Assembly (NCBI GenBank): GCA_030426665.1
Contig: JAUHYD010000003.1
Location: 1-64,000, forward strand
DNA from: Bacteroidia bacterium
GTDB lineage: Bacteria > Bacteroidota > Bacteroidia > Chitinophagales > Chitinophagaceae
DNA length: 64,000 nucleotides
Direction: 5' to 3'
In this document: piece after piece, positions 7,250 to 16,063 of the stretch
Position numbering within the stretch: position 1 is the stretch's first letter
Layout: every line of letters begins with the position of its first letter
The notes under the pieces: generated by a model
The model's input: only the letters and a program-made list of their open reading frames with translations
What the model was told of the DNA's origin: nothing
Databases searched by the model: none
Position numbers and translations under genes: made by a program

Positions 7250-8929
7250 CTAGAACTGCTCATTATCCTTATTGTTCATGTCCACAGTTTTCCACATATC
7301 GCCCTGCTCAAACAATAGTAGATAGTGCTCGTGCGGGTGTTTCAGCGTTAGCTCATATTGGTGACCCACGTCGGTCATGTTCACCCGGTAGTCAGCTGTC
7401 TCGTAACTTTTACCGCCGTGGCCTTCATACCACCACCAGGTACCCCATTGGTTCAGCGTCACCTGCACGGTGCTGTCATTCAGCACCTTTACATGCGCTC
7501 CGTCATCCTTGGTATTCATGTTGAATGACATAGCATCATATATCCTGTTCGGTATGTCTGTCGCAATGAATGTTTCGCGCATCCTTTTAAACTCCCCTTC
7601 CGGCTGTGCCCCTATCATTGCAATACCTTTCATATTCTCGGGCATAGCTAGCAGAATGATGGTCTTGTCACCGGCAGGAGGCACATTCCGCAGCAATCGG
7701 TTCGTTACATAAGCAGAGTGCTTCCAGTAGGTGTTTACTTTTATGGTGAAGTATAGTTGCGGCACAGCATAGAGTAGCAGCAATGCCATACGTAGTTTTA
7801 CATTCGGAATCCTGTCCATCATAAAGGCTATCAGCAGGAACGCAAACGCCGACAGCAGGTATAAATACCGGTCATAGAACATCAGCATCCCACCGGCAGG
7901 AAAGGGCAGTAATATGATAATCATGATAGCCAGCACAATCCACGAAGAGAATAATATCACGGGTTTCTGCTTTTCAGACAATCTCTTCCGTTGCAGGAAT
8001 AAATATGCGCCTACCGAAAGACAAACCCCATAAAATATAGTGAGGAACCACCACGATTCGCAAATAGTGTAGATGTTTTCACGTAGGGTATCAGGAAAAT
8101 AACGTCCCAAAAGTATGACATGAAATAAGAGTTTAGGCGGCTTGCACAGATAGGTCCATATAGGCTGAAGCACGCTATCCGGCAAATGCGCAAAGTGCGA
8201 ATGCACCACAAAGAGTACCAATAGGTGCATTGCAAACATCACCAACATCGGCACGAAGAACCGCAACAGTACCTTCCTGAAAATGACCCTATCATACCCA
8301 ATAGCGTATCTGTAATACACGGCAATCGACAGCACAAGCCACGGCGTGAGGTAGAATATTTCTAACGAGTACGTTGCCAGAAAATACAGGAATCCTGACA
8401 CCAATGCATATTTTGCCCTTTGGTGGTAATGGTATTGCTGTACGCACCACATAGACACCAGGATAAGCAAAAAGCCCTGCAAATAATGATATGAAGCCTC
8501 CCAAACGATCACTTCCGATATGTGCGGGCAAATAGTGAACAGCACTGTTCCGGTAAGTGCTATTCCCGCCCCATTGCCGGAGCCTGTATCAACTAAAAGC
8601 CGCTTGCAAATAACGTAGAACAGCCAGCAGTCTATAGCATGCAGTGTCACCTGTATCAGATGCCATGCATATACGTTAGTATCAAAGAGCTTCAGGAATA
8701 TATATGTGACTAATTGCGTAAACTGGTACAAGCTGGGTAGTGGCGAATGTACCCGGTTCAGGTAATCAAAAAAGCCCTGGTGACGGTAGTAATACACCAT
8801 CCACGATGCATCTATCACCCAGCCGGCTTTTGCTGTTGGCAGATAAATGATAAACGTCAGTAACCAAAGTACACTGAATACCCTTATTTGCTCCTTTCGA
8901 TTGTCTTCCGGGAATAATGTAAATGCCAT
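7250..8929 (-). CDS. Multi-spanning membrane protein, glycosyltransferase-like
   Basis: The 559-residue protein has about 10-11 hydrophobic segments between residues 15 and 400, then a soluble C-terminal domain of about 150 residues rich in W, Y and charged residues (WGTWWWYEGHGGKSYETAD). A polytopic membrane half with a periplasmic C-terminal half is seen in GT-C-type glycosyltransferases and related O-antigen or mannosyl-transfer proteins. The early loop WVIDASWMVYYYRHQG lies where GT-C enzymes hold acidic catalytic residues. I cannot name a family with certainty. It is monocistronic, with no functional link to the arsenic genes next to it. Confidence 0.5.
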   Translation of the reverse strand: MAFTLFPEDNRKEQIRVFSVLWLLTFIIYLPTAKAGWVIDASWMVYYYRHQGFFDYLNRVHSPLPSLYQFTQLVTYIFLKLFDTNVYAWHLIQVTLHAIDCWLFYVICKRLLVDTGSGNGAGIALTGTVLFTICPHISEVIVWEASYHYLQGFLLILVSMWCVQQYHYHQRAKYALVSGFLYFLATYSLEIFYLTPWLVLSIAVYYRYAIGYDRVIFRKVLLRFFVPMLVMFAMHLLVLFVVHSHFAHLPDSVLQPIWTYLCKPPKLLFHVILLGRYFPDTLRENIYTICESWWFLTIFYGVCLSVGAYLFLQRKRLSEKQKPVILFSSWIVLAIMIIILLPFPAGGMLMFYDRYLYLLSAFAFLLIAFMMDRIPNVKLRMALLLLYAVPQLYFTIKVNTYWKHSAYVTNRLLRNVPPAGDKTIILLAMPENMKGIAMIGAQPEGEFKRMRETFIATDIPNRIYDAMSFNMNTKDDGAHVKVLNDSTVQVTLNQWGTWWWYEGHGGKSYETADYRVNMTDVGHQYELTLKHPHEHYLLLFEQGDMWKTVDMNNKDNEQF

Positions 8930-9138
8930 CGGGGATGTAGACCGTTATTATACCCAATATTAAGAAATGTTTTTTGCAACGACTCTTTTCTCCGACTCCT
9001 GCTTAGCAAATACACACAAGGGTTGCTGTATAACAAAGCCAACGACTCACGTCCCGGACAGCAACATTGCAACGATACAAATCGCACTTTCGAGAATCAG
9101 GATTTCAATCGATATTCTATTTCTTCAAACTGCAGTTG

Positions 9139-10218
9139 TTAGGCGCTATCGTTCTTACCAAAATAGTACTTCTTCCTCAACCAGAAAGCGACATTTACCA
9201 GAATAATCAACGCAGGCACCTCTACCAAAGGTCCAATAACTCCTGCAAATGCTTGCCCGCTATTAATGCCATATACACCAATAGCCACTGCTATCGCTAG
9301 TTCAAAATTGTTGCCGGCTGCGGTAAAAGCAATAGAGGTATTGGTGGAATAGTCGGCTCCTAACTTTTTACCAGCAAAAAAGCTGACAAGAAACATGACT
9401 GCAAAATAAATCGCCAGCGGTATGGCTATTCGTATAACATCCAGCGGTATTTGCACTATCAGCTTCCCTTTCAGACTAAACATTACAACTATCGTAAAGA
9501 GCAGTGCTATTAGTGTGATGGGTGAAACAAAGGGTATAAACTTCTTTTCGTACCATTCTTCACCCTTCAGCTTCAACAGGAAATACCGACTAATGAACCC
9601 TGCCGCAAAAGGAATACCAAGATATATAGCCACGCTTTCAGCAATCTGACCGATGGTGATATTTACATCGGAACCTGTAATGCCGAATATGGGAGGAAGT
9701 AACGTTACAAACACATAAGCGTAGACACTGTACAGCAACACCTGAAAGATACTGTTTAATGCAACGAGCCCCGCAGCGTATTCCCTGCTGCCTTCTGCCA
9801 GTTCATTCCACACAATGACCATAGCTATGCAGCGTGCCAGGCCTATAAGTATTAAGCCAATCATATACTCAGGATAGTTGTGCAGGAACACGATTGCGAG
9901 TACGAACATCAGTATCGGACCTATTACCCAGTTGAGTAACAATGACACGCCAAGTATTTTTGTGTTTTTGAACACTTCCCGGAGTTTATCGTAGCGCACC
10001 TTTGTGAACGGTGGATACATCATCAATATCAAACCAATAGCCAGCGGAATATTTGTGGTGCCTGAAGAAAATGAATTAATGAAGCCCGAAGATGAAGGGA
10101 GAAAATAACCTATGGAAACACCCAACGCCATTGCCAGGAAAATCCATAGTGTTAAGTACCGGTCTAAGAAGCTGAGTTTCTTACGTTCGTGTGCAGGTGC
10201 GCAGTTGTTTGCAGCCAT
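9139..10218 (-). CDS. acr3: Arsenite efflux permease, ACR3 family
   Basis: This 359-residue inner-membrane protein exports arsenite using the proton motive force. About ten membrane helices are visible. The family hallmark [16 protein letters not shown] contains the essential cysteine C130 and the conserved E139, and the helix [19 protein letters not shown] is also typical. Length matches ACR3 (about 340-370). Upstream on the same strand lies the ArsR regulator gene (10390-10725), 171 bp away, with a possible separate promoter between them. No arsenate reductase (arsC) is in view, so the module would confer arsenite rather than full arsenate resistance unless arsC lies elsewhere. Confidence 0.92.
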   Translation of the reverse strand: MAANNCAPAHERKKLSFLDRYLTLWIFLAMALGVSIGYFLPSSSGFINSFSSGTTNIPLAIGLILMMYPPFTKVRYDKLREVFKNTKILGVSLLLNWVIGPILMFVLAIVFLHNYPEYMIGLILIGLARCIAMVIVWNELAEGSREYAAGLVALNSIFQVLLYSVYAYVFVTLLPPIFGITGSDVNITIGQIAESVAIYLGIPFAAGFISRYFLLKLKGEEWYEKKFIPFVSPITLIALLFTIVVMFSLKGKLIVQIPLDVIRIAIPLAIYFAVMFLVSFFAGKKLGADYSTNTSIAFTAAGNNFELAIAVAIGVYGINSGQAFAGVIGPLVEVPALIILVNVAFWLRKKYYFGKNDSA

Positions 10219-10367
10219 TGTAATGATCGATTGTAACTATGTTGATTCGAAATAGAAATGCTAGTCAAAGATGTTAATGGAGGTGTACTACCGGAACAAG
10301 GTCTATCCTAATTGTAGTAGTGTGGTTCTGGTAATGACCGATTGCGGTAATATGTGGGTTGTGGAAA

Positions 10368-10397
10368 CAAATTTACCTTCCCCTGAAGATTAACAAC
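10368..10397 (-). promoter_or_regulatory. Candidate promoter of acr3
   Basis: The minus strand carries TAAATTTG (10368-10375), a perfect TAnnTTTG -7 element. A GTTG about 18 nt upstream can serve as -33. The inferred leader to the acr3 start is about 140 nt. Confidence 0.4.
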
Positions 10398-10725
10398 ATT
10401 CCTTAGTAGCATCCATCTTCACTTCTTTAAAGAAATCGCTAAAAAATACCCGGTATTGTTTCCATACTTCAGGGTTAATGCAATAACACACGCTTGTCCC
10501 CTCTACCGTACCCTTAATAATATCCGCGTTTTTGAGTTCTCTCAAGTGCTGAGATATTGTCGCCTGGGCAAGACCGAGCTCTTCCACCAAACCACCACAT
10601 ACACAAGCGTTCGTCTTAATAAGCTGCTGGAGTATCGCAATCCTTGCAGGGTGAGCAATAGCCTTAGCCATGCTTGCCAGTTCGTTTTGCTGCTTACTGA
10701 ATAAATCATTTTTTGTTGCCCCCAT
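10390..10725 (-). CDS. arsR: ArsR-family arsenic-responsive repressor
   Basis: This winged-helix repressor should release its operator on binding As(III)/Sb(III). The helix-turn-helix is clear: HPARIAILQQL, then ELGLAQATISQHLRELKNADII. Cysteines occur as ACVCGG at the base of the DNA-recognition region, and the C-terminus ends KECC. The CVC-type pair is the classic metalloid site in ArsR/SmtB proteins. I place the start at MGATKND (10725, 112 aa). The frame is open to 10773, but that extension runs through the 24-bp palindrome that looks like its operator. It precedes acr3 in the same direction, consistent with an autoregulated ars module. Confidence 0.88.
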   Translation of the reverse strand: MGATKNDLFSKQQNELASMAKAIAHPARIAILQQLIKTNACVCGGLVEELGLAQATISQHLRELKNADIIKGTVEGTSVCYCINPEVWKQYRVFFSDFFKEVKMDATKECC

Positions 10726-10734
10726 TTTTAATCT

Positions 10735-10825
10735 ATTTATTGCAATATTACGATAAATAAGTAAGTTGTACAAATTATTCTTTCAGTGAGGATTTATTAC
10801 AATATTTTCGGCAGTATTTATTGCA
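10735..10825. promoter_or_regulatory. Repeated operator sites upstream of arsR
   Basis: A 24-bp imperfect palindrome, ATTTATTGCAATATTACG plus ATAAAT, spans 10735-10758 directly before the arsR start. The half-site recurs as ATTTATTACA at 10792 and ATTTATTGCA at 10816. This fits binding by dimeric ArsR with an AATATT centre. The rest of the gap to 11086 shows no gene. Confidence 0.65.
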
Positions 10826-11086
10826 CAAACTCAATACAGATACGGATACGTAAACCCTTCAATAAAATTGATCCTGGATAGGGAGCAACCATACAGAGAT
10901 TGGCAATTCGTTCTCATCAGTTTACAAGTTGATAGGCTACCTCCGGCTACTGACTTGCTACAGAACCGAACTAAAAGAGTCCGAAAGCGTGAGTAAAAGT
11001 GTTAATGACAATTGACAGTTTATATCTGTAATACCATATAGCCCATCAAGGGAATAATGGCAGCATAACCGAATGCCAAAAAGAAA

Positions 11087-11106
11087 GACCCCGGCTCGCC
11101 GAGGTC
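11087..11106 (-). terminator. Intrinsic terminator of the Ig-repeat T9SS protein gene
   Basis: The minus strand folds GACCTCGGC/GCCGGGGTC with a two-base loop and one mismatch, followed by TTTCTTTTT. It lies 28 bp beyond the stop codon at 11134. Confidence 0.8.
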
Positions 11107-11133
11107 TTTGCAATTTCATTATTAAGCTTCTTG

Positions 11134-13071
11134 CTATTGCACAACTACCTTAGCATTGTAGTTCACATTTTTAGCTTTAATGCTTACAATATAAAAGCCG
11201 GCGGCAATCCCGTCCAGATTGATACGCACATTTCCCATGTTTGAAGTCATATCAATTTTTCTATTCAGCACTTGACGTCCCGCAATATCAGTCATTACAG
11301 CGGTAGCATTATCAACGTTTACCGCATTCCACTGCACATTTATGGCCCCTTTAGCAGGGTTGGGATAAATGCTCACAGATGTATTGGCATCGTTTACGTT
11401 ACCTACACCAACAACAATAGGTGTAATGGTGTAAGAAATTGTATGTTGAACGAAACTGGCAGCGGTCATAGAAGTACTTCCCGAAGTAAGGGTAATAAGT
11501 GGATAAGGGGTAGTAGCATAGTTCATATCTTCCGGATATATTTTATACGGAACCCCAACAGGCAAACTACTGAAGGAGTAATGCCCGGCTGCATCAGTTT
11601 TGGTAAATTGCACAATTTCACCCGTAGTATTGTTTACGCAAAAGATAAGCATATCAGGCACAGGCACACCGTCTGCAGTACCCTTGTTAGCTCCTGAAGT
11701 CACATCGCCGGCTATAAAACCCGGCCCCGTAGTAACCGTACCTAAAGCCATAGTAATGTCTTTGTTTACATCAGAAGTGCCGGCAGTGTGATAGACCACA
11801 TTTGCAGTGCTCCAATAGACGCTGCTATTGTGATAGGTGGGCACATAACCTGTTCCGGACGAGACAACAGTGTCGGGTATTGCAGCCTTTATACGGAAAG
11901 AGTCGGTACCTAATCCGCAGAACTGATAATGTGCGCTGGTGCCCGAACCATATATATAGCTTGAATCGACAGCCGAAAGAATATGGGTACCCGGATTGTA
12001 TTTAATAAGCCAGACTTTGACCCCATGGGTATGTGGCGGCCCTGTATATAAAACATCACCGGAAATGCAACTGGGGTCTGAAACAGTAACTACAAGAGTA
12101 GCGACACCGGGAGCACAACTGCCGCTGGTGACCGTATAGGAAATTGTTGTTGTACCCGGGCTGACAGGCGAAATTGCGCCTGTTGATGCACTGACAGTAG
12201 CAACGGAGGGTGTGCTGCTGCTCCATGTGCCACCTGGAACTGTTGGATATAAATAGCTGTACCCACCACCAATTAACAGAGAGGTAGTGCCCGATAAAGT
12301 GCCTGCACTTATTGAGGTAGTTACCGTAACCATAGCAGCATCTGAAGACGTACCGCAAGACGAGGAAATAGTGCAACTAATGAGTGCCGTACCGGCCGAA
12401 ACGCCGGTTACTAAACCGGAACTTGCTGATACTGTTGCAACAGATGGGTCGCTACTACTCCATGTCCCGCTCGATGTCATAGGAGTATAGTAAGTAGTTG
12501 TAGCACCAGGACACAATGTGGGCGCACCTGTTACCGAATCTAAATGCGGTGTGGGGCTAACGGTAACATTGTGAGAAACATAGCAACCGGGGGTAAGGGC
12601 ATAATGTATAGTTGCCACTCCTGAGCCAATAGCTGTAACCACACCAGATGAAGACCCTATGGATGCAACAGAAGAAGATAAAGAACTCCAGATACCGCCG
12701 GGAGAAGGATTTGTAAGTGTAGTAGTGGTACCAATACACATTGGAGAGGTTCCGCCAACAATAGCCGGTGGAGGTGTACCAACAGTATATAAGACCGTAT
12801 ATGTTGCGCCTGGTGCAGAAAAAGTAATTGTAGCGGTGCCTACAGAAACGCCGTTTACGTTTGTGCAATAACCACTATATGAAGTACCGATGGATGCAAC
12901 CGATGGATTGCTGCTTGACCACACCCCTCCCGCTGTTGCAGACGTTGAGTCTACACACAAAAACGAATGACCTCCCACACATGCTCCAGGAACGCCTGTT
13001 ATGGCAGCAAAAGAAAAAACCGGAAGGCACAAAAACACCACTCCAATCAACACAAGTATTCTATTTCTCAT
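11134..13071 (-). CDS. T9SS-exported protein with Ig-like (Big_2-type) repeats
   Basis: The 645-residue protein starts with a signal peptide (ILVLIGVVFLCLPVFSFA). It continues with four Ig-like repeats of about 75-80 residues, each with the core GTWSSS.PSVATVS...G.VTGVSAGTATIS and cysteines. Two carboxypeptidase-regulatory/Cna-B-like beta domains follow (GDVLYTG..., GDVTSGANKG...TKTDAAGHYSFSSLPVG). A T9SS sorting domain beginning SIYPNPAKGAINV and ending in a short VVVQ strand closes it. It should cross the outer membrane by type IX secretion and be anchored or released. The start is ATG 13071 (MRNRIL); the frame extends to a TTG at 13095, but that lies inside the promoter. The repeats resemble those of the 1707-residue protein at 37249. 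Confidence 0.85.
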   Translation of the reverse strand: MRNRILVLIGVVFLCLPVFSFAAITGVPGACVGGHSFLCVDSTSATAGGVWSSSNPSVASIGTSYSGYCTNVNGVSVGTATITFSAPGATYTVLYTVGTPPPAIVGGTSPMCIGTTTTLTNPSPGGIWSSLSSSVASIGSSSGVVTAIGSGVATIHYALTPGCYVSHNVTVSPTPHLDSVTGAPTLCPGATTTYYTPMTSSGTWSSSDPSVATVSASSGLVTGVSAGTALISCTISSSCGTSSDAAMVTVTTSISAGTLSGTTSLLIGGGYSYLYPTVPGGTWSSSTPSVATVSASTGAISPVSPGTTTISYTVTSGSCAPGVATLVVTVSDPSCISGDVLYTGPPHTHGVKVWLIKYNPGTHILSAVDSSYIYGSGTSAHYQFCGLGTDSFRIKAAIPDTVVSSGTGYVPTYHNSSVYWSTANVVYHTAGTSDVNKDITMALGTVTTGPGFIAGDVTSGANKGTADGVPVPDMLIFCVNNTTGEIVQFTKTDAAGHYSFSSLPVGVPYKIYPEDMNYATTPYPLITLTSGSTSMTAASFVQHTISYTITPIVVGVGNVNDANTSVSIYPNPAKGAINVQWNAVNVDNATAVMTDIAGRQVLNRKIDMTSNMGNVRINLDGIAAGFYIVSIKAKNVNYNAKVVVQ

Positions 13072-13092
13072 AATTTTATTGGTATTACGTAA

Positions 13093-13123
13093 CAAATGTA
13101 TCCTTTATCTATAACAAGACAAG
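13093..13123 (-). promoter_or_regulatory. Promoter of the Ig-repeat T9SS protein gene
   Basis: Minus strand: TACATTTG (13093-13100) matches the TAnnTTTG -7 box, and CTTG lies 19 nt upstream (13120-13123). Transcription would start about 15 nt before ATG 13071, which supports that start over TTG 13095. Confidence 0.6.
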
Positions 13124-13283
13124 GAGTCACAAATAATGGTTGGGTTAAGTATCATAGATTATGCTTGCCAAAAAACGCGACAACCAAACAATTCATAAAT
13201 TATTCTGTAATTATCGAATTAGCTTATTGTCCACACCTTGCATATTCTGCAAACATTCTATATCTTGCATTACAATGCTAATA

Positions 13284-13302
13284 ATATAACCATAGGTTAT
13301 AT
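13284..13302. promoter_or_regulatory. Palindrome in front of the lipoprotein gene
   Basis: ATATAACC and GGTTATAT (8-bp arms, 3-nt spacer) lie 22 bp before the ATG at 13325. It could be an operator or a 5' leader stem. No regulator is assigned. Confidence 0.45.
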
Positions 13303-13324
13303 CTTATCTTAAAATCAATAACGT

Positions 13325-14017
13325 ATGAAGAAATACATCTTGTATTGCCTGACGCTTGTATTAGGCGTAGGCATGGTTGGCTGCGAAAACTATTCAAAGT
13401 ATGGAATTGATGAGCGCCCGATAACCAAGATTGATACCAATATGTTTGGTATCTGGAAGGCGCTGGAAGACTCCAACAGGTATGACTACTTTATCGTTCA
13501 ATCTGCAGACGACTTGTTTAAAGAATATGGCCAATGGGTTGCCAAAAATGCAACAACACAGCCAACAACTGCGAAAGATTTTGTGAAGCGGTACAAAGAG
13601 ACAAAGGAAGCAAGAGACTATAAGTACTATATCACACGCATGGATAATGACGGATTGAATCGCCACTACGAAAAATTTGGCGCTTTCCCGTCAAAGGTGG
13701 GTAGAGCCACCTTCCTGAACATACCATACTTTAACTTCGACAAGCTGGCTGAAGGTGGCGAAGATGAGGAGGGCTACATGTTTGTGCGGATTCTGGATGT
13801 AAAGCACAACAATTACTTAATGACTGTTGCCGTTGTTAGCGACAAGTCTCTGAAGTATCTACCCAGCTCCGCAGCAGTACGCAAGCATATCTCTAAAAAC
13901 CTCAACAATCCTTTATTCTATAGCGATACACTACACCTTATCAGGGTGAGTAACTATCACGAGTCAGTGAAGGATTCAAGAAATATTGCCAATCACCGGG
14001 AGCCACCGGTAGAGTAA
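13325..14017 (+). CDS. Predicted lipoprotein, unknown function
   Basis: The 230-residue product opens with a type II signal peptide (YILYCLTLVLGVGMVGC), with the lipidated cysteine at residue 20 followed by ENY. The mature part is charged, rich in Y, K and D, without repeats or membrane segments, and resembles no family I can name. It is monocistronic: a palindrome precedes it and a clear terminator (14044-14083) follows. A periplasmic or surface location is likely. Nothing in the neighbourhood indicates its role. Confidence 0.75.
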   Translation: MKKYILYCLTLVLGVGMVGCENYSKYGIDERPITKIDTNMFGIWKALEDSNRYDYFIVQSADDLFKEYGQWVAKNATTQPTTAKDFVKRYKETKEARDYKYYITRMDNDGLNRHYEKFGAFPSKVGRATFLNIPYFNFDKLAEGGEDEEGYMFVRILDVKHNNYLMTVAVVSDKSLKYLPSSAAVRKHISKNLNNPLFYSDTLHLIRVSNYHESVKDSRNIANHREPPVE

Positions 14018-14043
14018 TAAGAAATGTAATTTCATTTAGAAGG

Positions 14044-14083
14044 AACCCACCTGTACATGTCCAAATCCATGTTTAGGTGGGTT
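14044..14083 (+). terminator. Terminator of the lipoprotein gene
   Basis: AACCCACCT (14044-14052) pairs with AGGTGGGTT (14075-14083), followed by TCGTTTTG. It lies 27 bp after the stop. The following 245 bp to the cyclophilin gene show no gene. Confidence 0.75.
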
Positions 14084-14328
14084 TCGTTTTGCATTGCCAA
14101 TTCACCCCGGCGATTAACGCCAATCGCTTTGCGATAATCAGTGTTGTCGCTATTTATGATAGGCAGTAACAAGCACGGCTCACAATAATCTGATTTGTCG
14201 AAACGCTAACGTCTTCTATGCTAAATGAATTCTAAAAACAACCAGCCAAAAACAGACTTACCATAAAAATCGAATTAACACATTCACATATTTTTTGTAC
14301 ATTGTTTTGCACATCAAAATAGATCTTT

Positions 14329-15111
14329 ATGAAAAACATCAAACAAATCGTGCTATTTGTGCTGCTCGTTGGCGGTTTTAACAGCGCAAATGCACAAACA
14401 GAAGCTACATGGTACACATCAATGGGCACATTCAAAACTGTCCTTACAGATACACTGACTCCCCGCACGGTCGACAGTTTCATCGCACGCGTTTCTGAAA
14501 AGTATTATGATGGGCAAATATTCCATCGGGTCATTGATAACTTCATGATTCAGGGAGGTGACCCGCTTGGCACGGGCTTTGGCGGACCGGGTTATACGTT
14601 CCCAGATGAATTTGTATCGTCACTCAAGAATGTACCGGGTGCACTCTCTATGGCAAACTCCGGACCCAATACGAATGGGTCTCAATTCTTCATTAACCTT
14701 GTCACCAACGCACACCTCGACGGCGTACACACTGTATTTGGAATGACCACTGACAGCTTCTCAAACGTGCAGGCTATAGGACATGTACCCGTCAATTCCG
14801 CCAGCAAACCACTAACCGACGTCACTCTGGATAGTATCAGAATTACGACAATACCGGCCACGGCAGTCACAACATTTGGCAAAGAAGTAACGGTAAATAT
14901 ATACCCCAACCCTTGTCACGGCATTGCAAACATGGAATTACCGGATATCAATACAAAAATCAACATTACAAACATGCTAGGCCAAACGGTATACCAAGCA
15001 GAGGCCAAAGGAAAACTACTACTTGATATGACGAAACAACCTGCAGGGCTGTACGTCATACATTTTTCGAACGCTAGCGGCAGCTCAGATAGGAAACTGA
15101 TAGTGCAGTAG
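14329..15111 (+). CDS. Secreted cyclophilin-type peptidyl-prolyl isomerase with T9SS sorting domain
   Basis: This enzyme catalyses cis-trans isomerisation of prolyl bonds in proteins outside the cytoplasm. A signal peptide (residues 1-22, ending SANAQ) is followed by the cyclophilin domain (about 24-175) with the hallmark FHRVIDNFMIQGGDP, the NTNGSQFFI segment and LDGVHTVFG. Residues about 186-260 form a T9SS C-terminal sorting domain (IYPNPCHGIANMELP ... PAGLYVIHF ... KLIVQ). Cyclophilins are usually cytoplasmic or periplasmic, so export to the cell surface is unusual. It is monocistronic and ends at a strong terminator. It may fold other T9SS cargo on the surface or act on external proteins; both ideas are inference. 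Confidence 0.9.
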   Translation: MKNIKQIVLFVLLVGGFNSANAQTEATWYTSMGTFKTVLTDTLTPRTVDSFIARVSEKYYDGQIFHRVIDNFMIQGGDPLGTGFGGPGYTFPDEFVSSLKNVPGALSMANSGPNTNGSQFFINLVTNAHLDGVHTVFGMTTDSFSNVQAIGHVPVNSASKPLTDVTLDSIRITTIPATAVTTFGKEVTVNIYPNPCHGIANMELPDINTKINITNMLGQTVYQAEAKGKLLLDMTKQPAGLYVIHFSNASGSSDRKLIVQ

Positions 15112-15138
15112 CAAAACATAATTCAAGAAAGAAATGGT

Positions 15139-15176
15139 AAACGCCGGGCATCGCAAGTTGTCCGGCGTTTGCTTTT
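15139..15176 (+). terminator. Terminator of the cyclophilin gene
   Basis: AAACGCCGG (15139-15147) pairs with CCGGCGTTT (15162-15170), followed by GCTTTTT. It lies 28 bp after the stop codon. Confidence 0.85.
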
Positions 15177-15323
15177 TGTACAAAAAAATGAGTGGTACCT
15201 ATTCGTCGCAAAACAGATATTCATTTTAACATTTAATATAATGCATTTTTCGTACCTTGAAGAAAGTGGTTCTCGTATGACGAGGAAACAAACAGTTCAC
15301 TTCATTTTTAAACAATCCAATTT

Positions 15324-15641
15324 ATGATTATACAATTCAATACTTCCGGAAATGTAAACGGAACTAAAACACTCACCGATCCTTTTGTTGAAATTATTGC
15401 CAGTGAGCTAAGTCAGTTTGAAGATCATATTACGCGCATAGAAGCCCACCTTGGCGATGAAGACGGAAGAAAGAATGGCGAAATGGACAAACGGTGTACG
15501 CTGGAAGCTCGTTTGGAAGGCAAACAACCAATTGCTGTCACCGTCCATGCAAACACCTACCAGCAAGCAGTAGATAATGCCGTTGACAAACTAAAGGCAA
15601 CGCTTAAGACGATAATGGACAGAGCAACCAGCCACCGCTAG
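15324..15641 (+). CDS. Ribosome hibernation factor, HPF/RaiA-like
   Basis: The 105-residue protein has the length and layout of short HPF/YfiA proteins, which bind the small ribosomal subunit and silence ribosomes during starvation. Visible features are the opening strand MIIQFNTSGNV, the helix around VEIIASELSQFEDHITRIEAHLGDE and the strand CTLEARLEGKQPIAVTVHA. The C-terminal helix is YQQAVDNAVDKLKATLKTIMDR. The family's second (dimerisation) domain is absent. It lies 36 bp before the 126-residue gene at 15678 and is probably co-transcribed with it. A box TACCTTGA at 15253-15260 is a weak -7 candidate. Confidence 0.8.
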   Translation: MIIQFNTSGNVNGTKTLTDPFVEIIASELSQFEDHITRIEAHLGDEDGRKNGEMDKRCTLEARLEGKQPIAVTVHANTYQQAVDNAVDKLKATLKTIMDRATSHR

Positions 15642-15677
15642 TAAAAAAAATAAAAGTTCATAACAAAACGTGAAACA

Positions 15678-16058
15678 ATGAATAACACAAAGAAATTAGG
15701 AATCTGGATGGACCATTCAAGTGCCAATCTAATGGAGTTGAAAGACGGCTCTGTAAACACAAAAACAATTGAGTCAACATTTTCTCATGAGGATAAGCAG
15801 GAAGCCAAATCCAGAAGCGAATATACAATGCATAACAAAGAGCAACAGCAACACGAAGCCTATTACAAACAAATAGGTACAGAAATCCTGAACTACCAAA
15901 ACGTGTTACTGTTCGGCCCTACTAAAGCAAAAACAGAATTGCAGAATATGCTAAAGTCAGACCTCGCATTCAAAGACATAAATATCGAAACAAAAGATGC
16001 CGACAAAATGACCGACAACCAGCAACAGGCATTTGTGAAAGAATATTTTGCCGGATAA
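15678..16058 (+). CDS. Conserved small protein, possible eRF1-domain-3-like fold
   Basis: The 126-residue product starts KKLGIWMDHSSANLMELKDG, has a polar, glutamine-rich middle (HNKEQQQHEAYYKQ) and continues with NYQNVLLFGPTKAKTELQNML and DADKMTDNQQQAFVKEYF. The FGPTKAKTEL segment resembles the domain-3/L7Ae-like part of eRF1-related bacterial proteins (baeRF group), which act on ribosomes or RNA. That is a resemblance only. Its position 36 bp after an HPF-like gene supports a ribosome-linked stress role. It ends 6 bp from the stop of the convergent P-type ATPase gene. Confidence 0.6.
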   Translation: MNNTKKLGIWMDHSSANLMELKDGSVNTKTIESTFSHEDKQEAKSRSEYTMHNKEQQQHEAYYKQIGTEILNYQNVLLFGPTKAKTELQNMLKSDLAFKDINIETKDADKMTDNQQQAFVKEYFAG

Positions 16059-16063
16059 ATGAA

